Positions 1-7,500 of a DNA stretch of 10,710 nt are shown here, piece by piece. Each line of letters opens with the position of its first letter. The first letter of the stretch is position 1. This DNA comes from a bacterium UBP1_UBA4771 (GTDB lineage Bacteria > Krumholzibacteriota > Krumholzibacteriia > Krumholzibacteriales > Krumholzibacteriaceae): the NCBI GenBank assembly GCA_002403295.1, contig DHHN01000059.1, positions 1,823-12,532 on the forward strand, given 5' to 3'. The translations under genes and the position numbers were made by a program. The notes under the pieces were generated by a model, which saw only the letters and a list, made by a program, of their open reading frames with translations, was not told the DNA's origin and searched no databases.

Positions 1-764
1 TGCCGGCGGTCCGCGAGCCCCGCGAGATATTCGCCGCGGTAATACGACGCGAGAAACCTCCCGAGGCCCGGGTCGGCGGCGCCGAGGTTCTCCGCGTGCC
101 ACCACCGGAGCGTCAAGATGAGGAGCGGAAGGGCGGCGAGGAGGCACCGCGCGGGCGCGCGCCACGACCGCTTCGCGGCGAAGGGCGCGCCCGCGAAGAG
201 CACGAGGAGCGCGAAGAGCGCGGCGAGGATATGGACGAAGTACATGCCGGCGAGCCACAGCGCGGCGAGCGCGGCGCGCCGCGAGGAGCCGAGAGCGCTC
301 CCGTCGATCACGAAGAGCCGGTGGAAGAGGAGCACGAGGAATGATGCGAGCGTGAAGCCCATGAACCCCCAACTCGCGTTGTAGTTGTAAAGGAGGGGGA
401 ACGAGAGGAGCGAATACCACGGATTGCCGCCGAGCTTCCGTATTATAAGGAGAACGGAGAGGGGGAGGAGCGCGGCGTAGAGGGCGAGAAGCGCCCTGTT
501 CGCCGACTCGACCGACGGGAACGTCCGCAGCGCGCAGAAGAGCATGTGCGCCGTGTTCGGACGAAGCCCCGTCTCGACGCGGTAGAGCTCCGCGAAGGGG
601 CTCCCCGGCTCGCCGATGTGGCGGGCGACCGTGGCGGCCGCGAGATGGTCGGGGAGATCGGTGAACGGGAACAGGCGGCTCGTGAAGACGAGAACGAGAT
701 GGAGCGCGACGAGCGACGCGAACGAGGCGGCGAAGAGCTTCTTCTCGTCGAGGAACAGCTTCAT
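1..764 (-). CDS. Multi-pass membrane protein, possibly GT-C-fold-like (3' part outside window)
   Basis: An uninterrupted minus-strand frame runs from an ATG at 764 to the window edge, giving 254 residues without a stop. I translated it by hand. The product starts MKLFLDEKK and has hydrophobic stretches near residues 11-30, 90-108, 131-151, 165-193 and 206-220. The basic N-terminus suggests a cytoplasmic start. The first extracytoplasmic loop holds a TDLPDHLA segment (Asp36, Asp39, His40) directly after the first membrane helix. An acidic motif at this position is typical of GT-C polyprenyl-phosphate-sugar-dependent glycosyltransferases, so a GT-C-like role is possible but not shown. The gene starts 40 nt after the nadA stop on the same strand, so it is probably co-transcribed, although no function obviously links the two. 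No convincing Shine-Dalgarno precedes the ATG. Full length and family remain unknown because the C-terminus is missing. Confidence 0.72.
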   Translation of the reverse strand, partial: MKLFLDEKKLFAASFASLVALHLVLVFTSRLFPFTDLPDHLAAATVARHIGEPGSPFAELYRVETGLRPNTAHMLFCALRTFPSVESANRALLALYAALLPLSVLLIIRKLGGNPWYSLLSFPLLYNYNASWGFMGFTLASFLVLLFHRLFVIDGSALGSSRRAALAALWLAGMYFVHILAALFALLVLFAGAPFAAKRSWRAPARCLLAALPLLILTLRWWHAENLGAADPGLGRFLASYYRGEYLAGLADRR

Positions 765-804
765 GGCGTGATGGAAATCCGCGGCCGCGCGGCGCGCCCC
801 GGCG

Positions 805-1716
805 CTAGCCGATTTCGATCATCCGTTGAATGGCCGCGCGCGCCCGGCCGGCGACCTCCTGCGGCACCGTGATGACCGGCTCGAGACGCTCGAGCGCGGA
901 GACGACCTTTTCGAGCGAGATCTTCTTCATGTTCGGGCAAAGCGCGTGCTTCGACGCCGCGACGAATTGCCTGTCCGGAAACTCCTTCTTGAGGCGGTAC
1001 ACCATGCCGATCTCGGTGGCGACGATGAAGGTCGTCGCCGCGCTCTCCCGCACGTAGCGGATCATGCCGCCCGTGCCGAGGACGACGTCGGCGAGCTCGG
1101 TCACCGCCGGGTTCACCTCGGGATGCACCATGACGACCGCGTCGAGAAATATCTTCCGGAGCTGCTCGATCTGCTCGGGGTAGATCTTCTGGTGCGTCGG
1201 ACACCAGCCGTTCCAAACGATCATCCGGCGGCCCGTCCGCTTCTTGACCCAGCCGCCGAGATACTTGTCGGGGCCGAAAATGATCGAGCGTCCCTCCGGT
1301 ATCGATCGAACCACCTCGACGGCGTTCGCCGACGTGCAGCAGACGTCCGTCCCGGCCTTGACCTCGGCGGTCGAGTTCACGTAGGTGACGACGACGGCGC
1401 CCGGGTGTTTCGCCTTGAGGTCCGCGAGCCCTTCGGCGCTCATCATGTCCGCCATCGGGCAGCCCGCGGCGGGTTCGGGCAGGATCACGGTCTTCTCCGG
1501 CGCGAGGATCGCGGCCGTCTCCGCCATGAAGTGGACGCCGCAGAAAACGATGACGCGCTCGGCCGCCGCGGCCGAGAAGCGGCTCAGGTCGAGGGAATCG
1601 CCGAGCCGGTCCGCGACGTCCTGAATCTCGGGGGGCTGGTAGTTATGGGCGAGAATGACGGCGCCCCGCTCCGCCTTGAGCGCGAGGATCTTCTGGACGA
1701 GCTCTCGTCGTGGCAT
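805..1716 (-). CDS. nadA: Quinolinate synthase NadA
   Basis: NadA condenses iminoaspartate with dihydroxyacetone phosphate to make quinolinate, the second step of de novo NAD synthesis from aspartate. It is a cytosolic enzyme with an oxygen-sensitive [4Fe-4S] cluster. The 303-aa product matches the compact form of the family throughout: ILAHNYQPPEIQDVAD at 21-36, FCGVHFMAE at 58-66, TYVNSTAEVKA at 111-121, and the MVHPE segment near 196-200. The three expected cluster ligands are present with normal spacing, namely Cys86 (AAGCPMAD), Cys172 (WCPTH) and Cys260 (HALCPNM). The frame stays open upstream into the preceding gene, but the ATG at 1716 gives a normal N-terminus (MPRRELVQKI) and avoids a 160-nt overlap. 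It follows the Fe-S scaffold gene by 23 nt. No nadB or nadC is in the window. The pairing of nadA with a NifS-type gene is also known from Bacillus nad loci. Confidence 0.96.
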   Translation of the reverse strand: MPRRELVQKILALKAERGAVILAHNYQPPEIQDVADRLGDSLDLSRFSAAAAERVIVFCGVHFMAETAAILAPEKTVILPEPAAGCPMADMMSAEGLADLKAKHPGAVVVTYVNSTAEVKAGTDVCCTSANAVEVVRSIPEGRSIIFGPDKYLGGWVKKRTGRRMIVWNGWCPTHQKIYPEQIEQLRKIFLDAVVMVHPEVNPAVTELADVVLGTGGMIRYVRESAATTFIVATEIGMVYRLKKEFPDRQFVAASKHALCPNMKKISLEKVVSALERLEPVITVPQEVAGRARAAIQRMIEIG

Positions 1717-1739
1717 GTCGTCTCTTCGGCCCCGGGGGC

Positions 1740-2321
1740 CTACGCTTTCTTCCTCAGCGCCGCGCCGCAGTGCGGGCAGGCCGCGTCCTTGTTCGAGGCG
1801 AGCTTGCCGCAGGCGGGGCACTCGAGAAACTCGACGCCGCAGCTCCTGCAGATCGGATCTTCCTCGTCGATCTCGGCGTCGCAGAAGGGGCACGTGCACT
1901 CGTCGTGATCGCGGGCGTGCGCGGCGGCCGCGGTCGCCGCCGGCTCTCCGCGCTTTCGCGCGCGGTAGTTCTCGATCGCCGCGTGCAGGGCGTCGGCGCC
2001 GAGATTCGAGCAGTGCATCTTGTTCTTCGGGAGCCCGCCGAGCTCCTCGGCGACCGATTCGTTCGTGATCTTCATCGCCTCGTCGAGCGTCTTCCCCGTG
2101 GCCATCTCGCTCACCATGCTCGAGACGGCGATCGCCGCGCCGCAGCCGAAGGTCTTGAACTTGACCTCCGCGAGACGGTCGTCCTTCACCTTGACGTAGA
2201 ACGTCATCATGTCCCCGCAGACCGGATTGCCGACCTCCCCGACGCCGTCCGCGCCGGGTATGTCGCCGACGTTCCGGGGGTTCATGAAATGGTCCATCAC
2301 CTTGTCGCTGTAGAGAGCCAT
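1740..2321 (-). CDS. IscU/NifU-type Fe-S scaffold fused to a double zinc ribbon
   Basis: Residues 1-125 form an IscU-like domain, the platform on which Fe-S clusters are built before transfer to apoproteins. The three cluster-binding cysteines are in place: Cys35 (GNPVCGD), Cys60 (TFGCGAA) and Cys104 (MHCSNLG). The Asp37 that modulates cluster release is also present. The LPPVK motif recognised by HscA in E. coli IscU is replaced by LPKNK. After an Ala-rich linker (about 126-138) comes an unusual tail with four CxxC knuckles (144/147, 158/161, 168/171, 182/185), which looks like two treble-clef or rubredoxin-like zinc ribbons. NifU normally continues into a [2Fe-2S] ferredoxin-like domain and an Nfu domain, and neither is present here. 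The start is fixed by a strong GAAGGAAG ribosome site overlapping the upstream stop codon. The gene lies 4 nt after the NifS-like gene. Confidence 0.9.
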   Translation of the reverse strand: MALYSDKVMDHFMNPRNVGDIPGADGVGEVGNPVCGDMMTFYVKVKDDRLAEVKFKTFGCGAAIAVSSMVSEMATGKTLDEAMKITNESVAEELGGLPKNKMHCSNLGADALHAAIENYRARKRGEPAATAAAAHARDHDECTCPFCDAEIDEEDPICRSCGVEFLECPACGKLASNKDAACPHCGAALRKKA

Positions 2322-2325
2322 GGCG

Positions 2326-3507
2326 TTACTTCCTTCTGTATAACGGTGACATCTCCCGCAGCCTCGCGACGACCGGCTTCATCGCCGCAAGGATCCTGTC
2401 GACGTCCTCGATCGTGTTTTCCGGCCCGATCGTGAAGACGATCGAGCCCTGCGCGACGGCCGTGTCGACGCCGATCGCCTCGAGCACGTAGCTCCCCTTG
2501 AGGGCCTTCGACGTGCACGCCGAGCCGCTCGCCGCCATGATCCCCGCCCGGTCGAGGAAGAGGAGCATTCCCTCGCCCTCGATGTACTTCACGCAGAAGC
2601 TCGCGTGGTTCGGGAGACGGCGCTCCGGATGCCCCGTCGAGACGACGTCGTCGATCTCCTTCGGAAGCCGCGCGAGCAGCGCGTCGCGGATGGCGCGCGT
2701 ATGGGCGGCGTTCCGCTCCATCTCTTTCATCGCGAGCTCCGCCGCGACCCCCATCCCCGCGATCGCGGGGATATTCTCCTGCCCGGCCCGAAGCCCGCGC
2801 TCCTGCACGCCGCCTTCGATGAACGGCCGGGCGGGCGTGCCCTTCGGCAGGACGAGCGCCGCCGCTCCGGGCGGCCCGCCGAAGTTCTGCGCGGCGATCG
2901 TGTAGGCGCTCGCGCCGATCTTCTTGAGATCGACCGGCACGACGCCGGCCGCGCCCCAGCCGTCCGAATGGAGCGGCACGTCGTGCTCGCGGCACGCCGC
3001 CGCGAGCTCCTCGAGCGGCTCGATCGTTCCGATCTCCGTATTCGCGTGCATGACGGAGACGAGGGCCGCGCCCTTCACGAGCTCCTCGCGGAGCCGCGCG
3101 GGGGAGACGAGGCCGTGGCCGTCCACGGGAAGGATCGCGAGCTCGTACCCGTTCTTGGCGAGCGTGCGCGCGGGGTTCAGCACGGAGAGGTGCTCGATCG
3201 CCGACACGACGATCCGGTTCGATTTCTTCCTGCGCCCCGGAGCGATCCCCTTTATGGCGAGATTGTTGGCCTCGGAGCCGGTGGCGGTGAAGATCACGTC
3301 CCACGGATCCGCGCCGACGAGCGCGGCCGCCTGCTCGCGGGCCCGCGCGAGGGCCTCGGCGGCGGCCTGCCCGCGGGAGTGCACGCTCTGCGGGTTGCCG
3401 AAGCCGTCCGCGAGGAGCGAGGCCATCGCCCTCGCCGCCTCCGGCCGGATCGGCCCGGCGGCGATATGGTCCATGTATATCTCTTCGTTTTTCGGATGAT
3501 CGTTCAT
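2326..3507 (-). CDS. NifS/IscS-like fold-type I protein lacking the PLP lysine
   Basis: The 393-aa product aligns with NifS/IscS along its whole length. Recognisable segments are the N-terminal YMDHIAAGPI (canonical YLDHAATTP), GNPQSVHSRG, TGSEANNLAIKG (76-87), the ring-stacking His106 (IEHLSV), Asn156 (HANTEIG), the pocket Asp182, GGVQERGLRAGQEN (232-245), and the mobile catalytic loop SGSACTS with Cys331. Key PLP residues are missing. The canonical SxHKxxGPKG reads AAQNFGGPPG, placing Asn208 where the Schiff-base lysine should be and Gln207 where the His should be. The pocket Gln is Gly185, and the Arg of the C-terminal IRxSxG motif is Val357. I checked the Lys-to-Asn change against the nucleotides (codon AAC). 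Normal desulfurase activity is therefore doubtful. A sulfide-using or scaffold-partner role, as proposed for the lysine-less Archaeoglobus IscS, is an inference. The ATG at 3507 is preferred over an in-frame TTG at 3552 and an ATG at 3474. Confidence 0.88.
   Translation of the reverse strand: MNDHPKNEEIYMDHIAAGPIRPEAARAMASLLADGFGNPQSVHSRGQAAAEALARAREQAAALVGADPWDVIFTATGSEANNLAIKGIAPGRRKKSNRIVVSAIEHLSVLNPARTLAKNGYELAILPVDGHGLVSPARLREELVKGAALVSVMHANTEIGTIEPLEELAAACREHDVPLHSDGWGAAGVVPVDLKKIGASAYTIAAQNFGGPPGAAALVLPKGTPARPFIEGGVQERGLRAGQENIPAIAGMGVAAELAMKEMERNAAHTRAIRDALLARLPKEIDDVVSTGHPERRLPNHASFCVKYIEGEGMLLFLDRAGIMAASGSACTSKALKGSYVLEAIGVDTAVAQGSIVFTIGPENTIEDVDRILAAMKPVVARLREMSPLYRRK
2329..2336 (-). 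promoter_or_regulatory. Ribosome binding site of the scaffold gene
   Basis: On the minus strand the octamer GAAGGAAG sits 7 nt before the ATG at 2321 and lies within the last codons of the NifS-like gene, directly upstream of and partly overlapping its TAA stop at 2326-2328. This supports translational coupling between the NifS-like protein and its scaffold partner. Confidence 0.7.
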
Positions 3508-3543
3508 GTTCCCCACGGCGGGCGCGCCCGCCCCTTCACTACT

Positions 3544-3549
3544 CTTATA
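3544..3549 (-). promoter_or_regulatory. Possible -10 element for the Fe-S/nadA operon
   Basis: Minus-strand TATAAG (five of six to TATAAT) lies 36 nt upstream of the ATG at 3507, in a short AT-rich patch within otherwise GC-rich DNA. No good -35 box is visible 16-18 nt upstream. An overlapping alternative is GATAAT slightly further up (about 3567-3572). If the TATAAG element is real, transcription would start near 3537 and exclude the in-frame TTG at 3552 as a start codon. I see no NadR-type or IscR-type palindrome that I can defend. Confidence 0.3.
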
Positions 3550-3634
3550 CAACCGCTGTTGCGATTATTATCAGCGACGGCTCGCCGGCGGGGGATAATC
3601 TACGGCATGCGGGGGCAAAATTAAAGGGGAAATA

Positions 3635-3643
3635 TGGTATGAT
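3635..3643 (+). promoter_or_regulatory. Possible extended -10 promoter for the metallophosphoesterase gene
   Basis: The sequence TGGTATGAT fits an extended -10 element (TG, one base, then TATGAT with five of six matches to TATAAT). It lies in the only AT-rich patch before the plus-strand gene, and no convincing -35 box is visible. A transcript starting near 3650 would have a leader of about 65 nt that opens with a short GC hairpin (7-bp stem, 3645-3651 with 3656-3662). This placement argues against the upstream ATG codons at 3639 and 3642 as translation starts. Confidence 0.3.
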
Positions 3644-3713
3644 GGCGCCCGCCTCCGGGCGCGGGCGGGCCGCGGGGGGGCTCGACGCGGGACGATCGTT
3701 CGACGGGAGCGAC

Positions 3714-4562
3714 ATGACGAGCTGCCTTTTCGTATCCGATCTTCACGGCAGGGAGACCCGCTGCCTGAAGCTCTTCGACGCGATCGCCCGCGAGCGGCCG
3801 CGCGCGGTCTTCATCGGGGGGGACATCCTGCCCCATTACGGCGCCCGGGGCGCGGCGGAGGATTTTCTCTCGGATTTCTTCCTCGCGGAGCTCGCGCGGC
3901 TTCGCGACCGCCTCGGCGCCGCGTATCCCCGCGTCTTCGTCATCCTCGGCAACGACGACGGGCGCCATGACGAGGAGACGCTCGAGGAGGCATCCCGGGC
4001 GGGGCTCGTCTCGTACATCCACGGGCGCAGGGAAGCGCTCGATCGCTGGACGGTGTACGGGTACTCCTACGTGCCCCCGACGCCATTCCGCCTCAAGGAC
4101 TGGGAGCGCTACGACGTCTCCCGGCACGTCGATCCGGGCTGCATCCCGCCCGAGGAAGGGGTGCGCACGGTGCGCGCGCCCCTCGATGAGATCGAGTTCT
4201 CCACGATCAAGGACGACCTCGCCTCGCTCGCGGGCTCGGACGACCTCGAGCGGGCCGTGTTTCTCTTTCACTCGCCGCCGCACGCGTCGGGGCTCGACCG
4301 CGCCGCGCTCGACGGGATGAAGATCGATCACGTTCCGCTCGACGTTCACGTCGGGAGCATCGCGATTCGCCGCTTCATCGAGGAGCGCGCGCCGCTCGTG
4401 ACGCTCCACGGACACGTTCATGAGTCGGCGCGCCTGACGGGGGCGTGGCGCGTGCGCATCGGGCGCACGCTCGCCCTCTCGGCGGCCCACGACGGCCCCG
4501 AACTCGCGCTCGTGCGGTTCGATCTGGAGAATCCGGACGGCGCCGCGCGGGAGCTTCTCTGA
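3714..4562 (+). CDS. Calcineurin-like metallophosphoesterase
   Basis: This 282-aa cytosolic protein has the ordered metal-ligand motifs of the calcineurin-type phosphoesterase superfamily. These are SDLHG (Asp9, His11), GGDI (Asp37), LGNDD (Asn80), FHSPPH (His186) and the terminal HGHVH (His234, His236). Such a set binds two metal ions and hydrolyses phosphomono- or phosphodiesters; the substrate cannot be read from the sequence. The fourth motif reads GND rather than the usual GNH, so the His that often helps protonate the leaving group is Asp81, as in some Icc-related phosphoesterases. The ATG at 3714 has a GGGAG ribosome site 5 nt upstream and starts the family's first strand (CLFVSDLHG). 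Upstream in-frame ATGs would add a low-complexity Gly/Arg-rich tail inside a likely promoter. There is no signal peptide. It is divergent from the Fe-S operon and convergent with the next gene. Confidence 0.9.
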   Translation: MTSCLFVSDLHGRETRCLKLFDAIARERPRAVFIGGDILPHYGARGAAEDFLSDFFLAELARLRDRLGAAYPRVFVILGNDDGRHDEETLEEASRAGLVSYIHGRREALDRWTVYGYSYVPPTPFRLKDWERYDVSRHVDPGCIPPEEGVRTVRAPLDEIEFSTIKDDLASLAGSDDLERAVFLFHSPPHASGLDRAALDGMKIDHVPLDVHVGSIAIRRFIEERAPLVTLHGHVHESARLTGAWRVRIGRTLALSAAHDGPELALVRFDLENPDGAARELL

Positions 4563-4566
4563 TCCG

Positions 4567-7500
4567 CTACTCGCCCTTCCTCTTCATCGGCAGCGCCCGC
4601 GCCGCGTCGGTGACGGCGCCGATCTTCACCGCGTGGCTCGTCTTCGCCGCGATGTCCCCGTCCGTCACGACGTGCACGTCGAGGAGGCCCCCCGTGCGGT
4701 AGCCCGTGCGCTGGTAGTTCATCTCGTCGAGGGCGAGGCTCCAGCCCTCGAGCCAGAGCTGAAGCTCGGCGCGCTGCTCCGCGGTGCCGCGGAAGTGCAC
4801 GAGAAGGTCTATGTCGCTCTTGAGCCCCGCGGTCGCGTTCTTCGTGCTGCCGAAAACGTACATCGCGACGACGCCGAATCGCTCCGGGTCCGCCTCGAGG
4901 GCGATGCGTTCGGCCATGTGGAGACGCCACACCCAGAACTGCTCCGTGGGACGCCCGCCGTCGTCGCGCGGCGCCGTCGGAAGCTCCGTCCCCGCGTGGG
5001 GCTCCGCGAGGATGCCGATCGCCTCGTTGAGCTCGGCGTTCATGAGCACGCGAAGCACCTTCCCGCCCGTCGCCGCCGGCACGTCGATGAGCCTCAGCGC
5101 GCCGGCGAGGTGCGCGTACTCCGGCAGCAGGTCGGGGAGGATGTTGGGCGAGCCTCGCAGAAAGCGCTCGTTGAAGACGATCCCCGCGTCGTCGGGATAG
5201 AGCGGCAGGTAGCGGATCTCCCCCTCGACGAGATCCTGGAAGAAATGGGTGCCGAACGAGAGATCGGGCGTGTAGCCGCCGGTGCGGCGGGCGATCTCGA
5301 TGAGGACGGCCGTCTTGTTGATGTCCGAGTAGGTGATGTTCACCCCAAGCTTGATGTCGCCGCGGCTTCCCCAGCGCCCGGGCCCCATGAGGATGAACTG
5401 CCGTTTCGGCAGGAGCTTGTTGAGCCGCCCGACGGCGCGTCCGACGGCGACGAGGTCGCCCCGTTCCGGGATGTTGCCGTATTCCTCGGGATCGACGTAC
5501 ACGATGTGCGTGATGTCGGGCACGCGGCCGTTCGAGACGTGGCGGCGGGCGGAGAAGACGATCGAATCGCGCGGCACGTCCTTCGGTATCGGGGCGGGAG
5601 CGGCGTCCTCGCCGAAGCTCTGCGGGCGGCACTGGAGGAGATAGAAATCCCGACCGTCGTGCGCGAACTCGATGTCGACGGGCGTGCCGAGTTTCGCCTC
5701 GAGCAGCTTGAGGAGCTCGTGCATCCGCGGGACGAAGACGTTGTCCGATATGAGCCCCTCGAAGGTGAAGAAAAGGGTGTCCGTATCGGGGGCGACGCTC
5801 ATCGCGAGCGGCCGGCGCAGGCTCTGCCCGTCATATATCGAGACGAGCTTCTCGAGCATCGGGACCGAGGCGCCGGAGCGGCGGAGGAGCTCCGAGGCGT
5901 CCATCGTCTCGAAGGTGTTGGTCTTGAGGTTGATGACGTCGAGCTTTCTCGGGGAGTAGTAGACGATCTCCTCGGTCGCCACGTTGACGCGAAGCCCCGG
6001 CTGCCCCGGCGCGAGCAGGACCGGATAGTCGTCGCTCGTGCGGTCCACGGCGCGCGTGCCGAGCCCGGGCACCATGCGGATGAGGCCGTCCTCGCGCTTG
6101 ATGCGCGGAGACCACCGGAACTCGTTGCGGCTGAACGCGACGCCGGCGAGCACGGGCAGGAAATGATCGCCGATGCGCGCGCCGATGACCTCCTGGATCA
6201 TGATCCCCATCTCCTCGCTGATGTCGAGGAGCCCCCGCTCGGCGCGGTATTCGATCGGATCCGGCCCGAAGACCGAGGCGTACACCTCGGCGATGGCGTC
6301 CATGAGCGCCTCGAGGCGCTCCCGCTTCGTGCCCTGATTGGCGAGAAAGAGGCTGCGGTACTTGCCCGAGAAGGAGTAGCCGAGGCTGTCCTCGAGGAGG
6401 CTCGAGCTGCGGATGATGAGCGGGCGGTCGCCGAACTCGTCGAGCACGACCGAAAGCGCCCGGACGATCTCGGCCGGGAACCGAGCGTTCTTGAACAGCT
6501 GGATCACGTGCGGGTACTCGAGGCGGACCTGGTTGATGTCCTTGTACTTCTGCTCGGCGACCTCGTCCATGTTGTTGTAGCTGAGGAACCGGAGCAGGAT
6601 GTCGGAGGTGATGTACCAGGTCCGGGGCGTCTTTATCCCCCGCAGGAGCTCGTTCGATTCGGGGGACTTCTCGATGATCTGCCGCGCGAGAAAGAGCCCC
6701 GCGCACTTTCCGCCGAGCTTTCCGCTGCTCTCCATGGAGTAGATCGTGCGGTCGAGGAACTCGAAGAAGTCCCTGACGTCCACGTAGCTCTTCGCGATCC
6801 GGATGTAGTTGAGCTGGCTCGAGAGGAAGCGGCGGATGAGCGAAACGAGCACGCCCTTCTTCGAGGCGGCCGAGAGCTCGACCCCGTCGAGGCGGATGTC
6901 GCGGTACTGCCGGAGCGCGTCGATCACCTCGGCGAGGGGGAGATTCCGGCTCGCGACGCGGACGAGGAACTTCAGCTTGTCGTCGAGGATCCACTTGCGG
7001 ATGTAGGCGAGGAGCTGATCGTCCGTGTAGTGCTCGGCGGCGATGCCGAATATCTCGCGGCTGCGCTCGTCGGTGATCTCGAGCATGGCGCGCCGCCCGG
7101 GCCGGTTCACGAGCCCGGAAGATTCGTCGGGAGCGGCGGCCTCCGGCTCGCCGGCGCGCTCGCGGAGCCGCTCCGCCTCCTCGACGCCGCTCCAGCTCAG
7201 AAGGTTGAGCATGCGCTCGGTCACGGCGATGAAGAGGTTCCGGTCGGTCTGCCGCAGGAGATCGAGAACGACCTGCCAGTCGCCGCCGCCCTCGCCCGGC
7301 CGGAAATCGGGAATGTCCTTGACGGCCTGCTCGATCTGGCGGTGAAAGATGAAGCTCCCGAGCCGGTCGGCGATCGCCCGCAGCAGCCTCGCCTCGTGCG
7401 TGAGGAAGGGGCCGTCGTCGCCGGGCGGCATCTCCTTCGTGTAATAGACGCCGATCTCGCCCGCTTTCTTGCCCTGGACGAGAATGTCCGCCTTCTGCGC

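Noticed and set aside
1727..1740. Short GC palindrome between the scaffold gene and nadA
   Set aside because: The stem is only about 5-6 bp with almost no loop and no T-run, and such palindromes are frequent at this base composition.
1717..1899. N-terminal extension of NadA to a start at 1899 (61 extra residues)
   Set aside because: The extension is Arg-rich, overlaps the zinc-ribbon part of the upstream gene in another frame, and has no counterpart in NadA. The ATG at 1716 gives the expected N-terminus.
2326..3507. The NifS-like gene as a decaying pseudogene
   Set aside because: The frame is intact at normal length, most family motifs including the catalytic Cys loop are conserved, and it is translationally coupled to an intact scaffold gene. 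This argues for a maintained function.
3508..3552. Start of the NifS-like gene at the in-frame TTG at 3552
   Set aside because: It would use a rare start codon next to a possible -10 element and add 15 residues not found in the family. The ATG at 3507 is a better choice.
3639..3713. Start of the metallophosphoesterase at ATG 3639 or 3642
   Set aside because: The extra 24-25 residues are Gly/Arg-rich and overlap a likely extended -10 element. The ATG at 3714 has a good ribosome site and begins the family's first strand.
4567..4660. A TSHAV segment near the C-terminus of the 1058-aa protein (residues 1035-1039), recalling the TSHAA motif of the PEP-utilising phosphohistidine domain
   Set aside because: It lies just after the nucleotidyltransferase domain, lacks the preceding Gly-Gly and the swivel-domain strands, and leaves under 25 residues to the end of the protein. 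Chance similarity is more likely, although the His could be tested.
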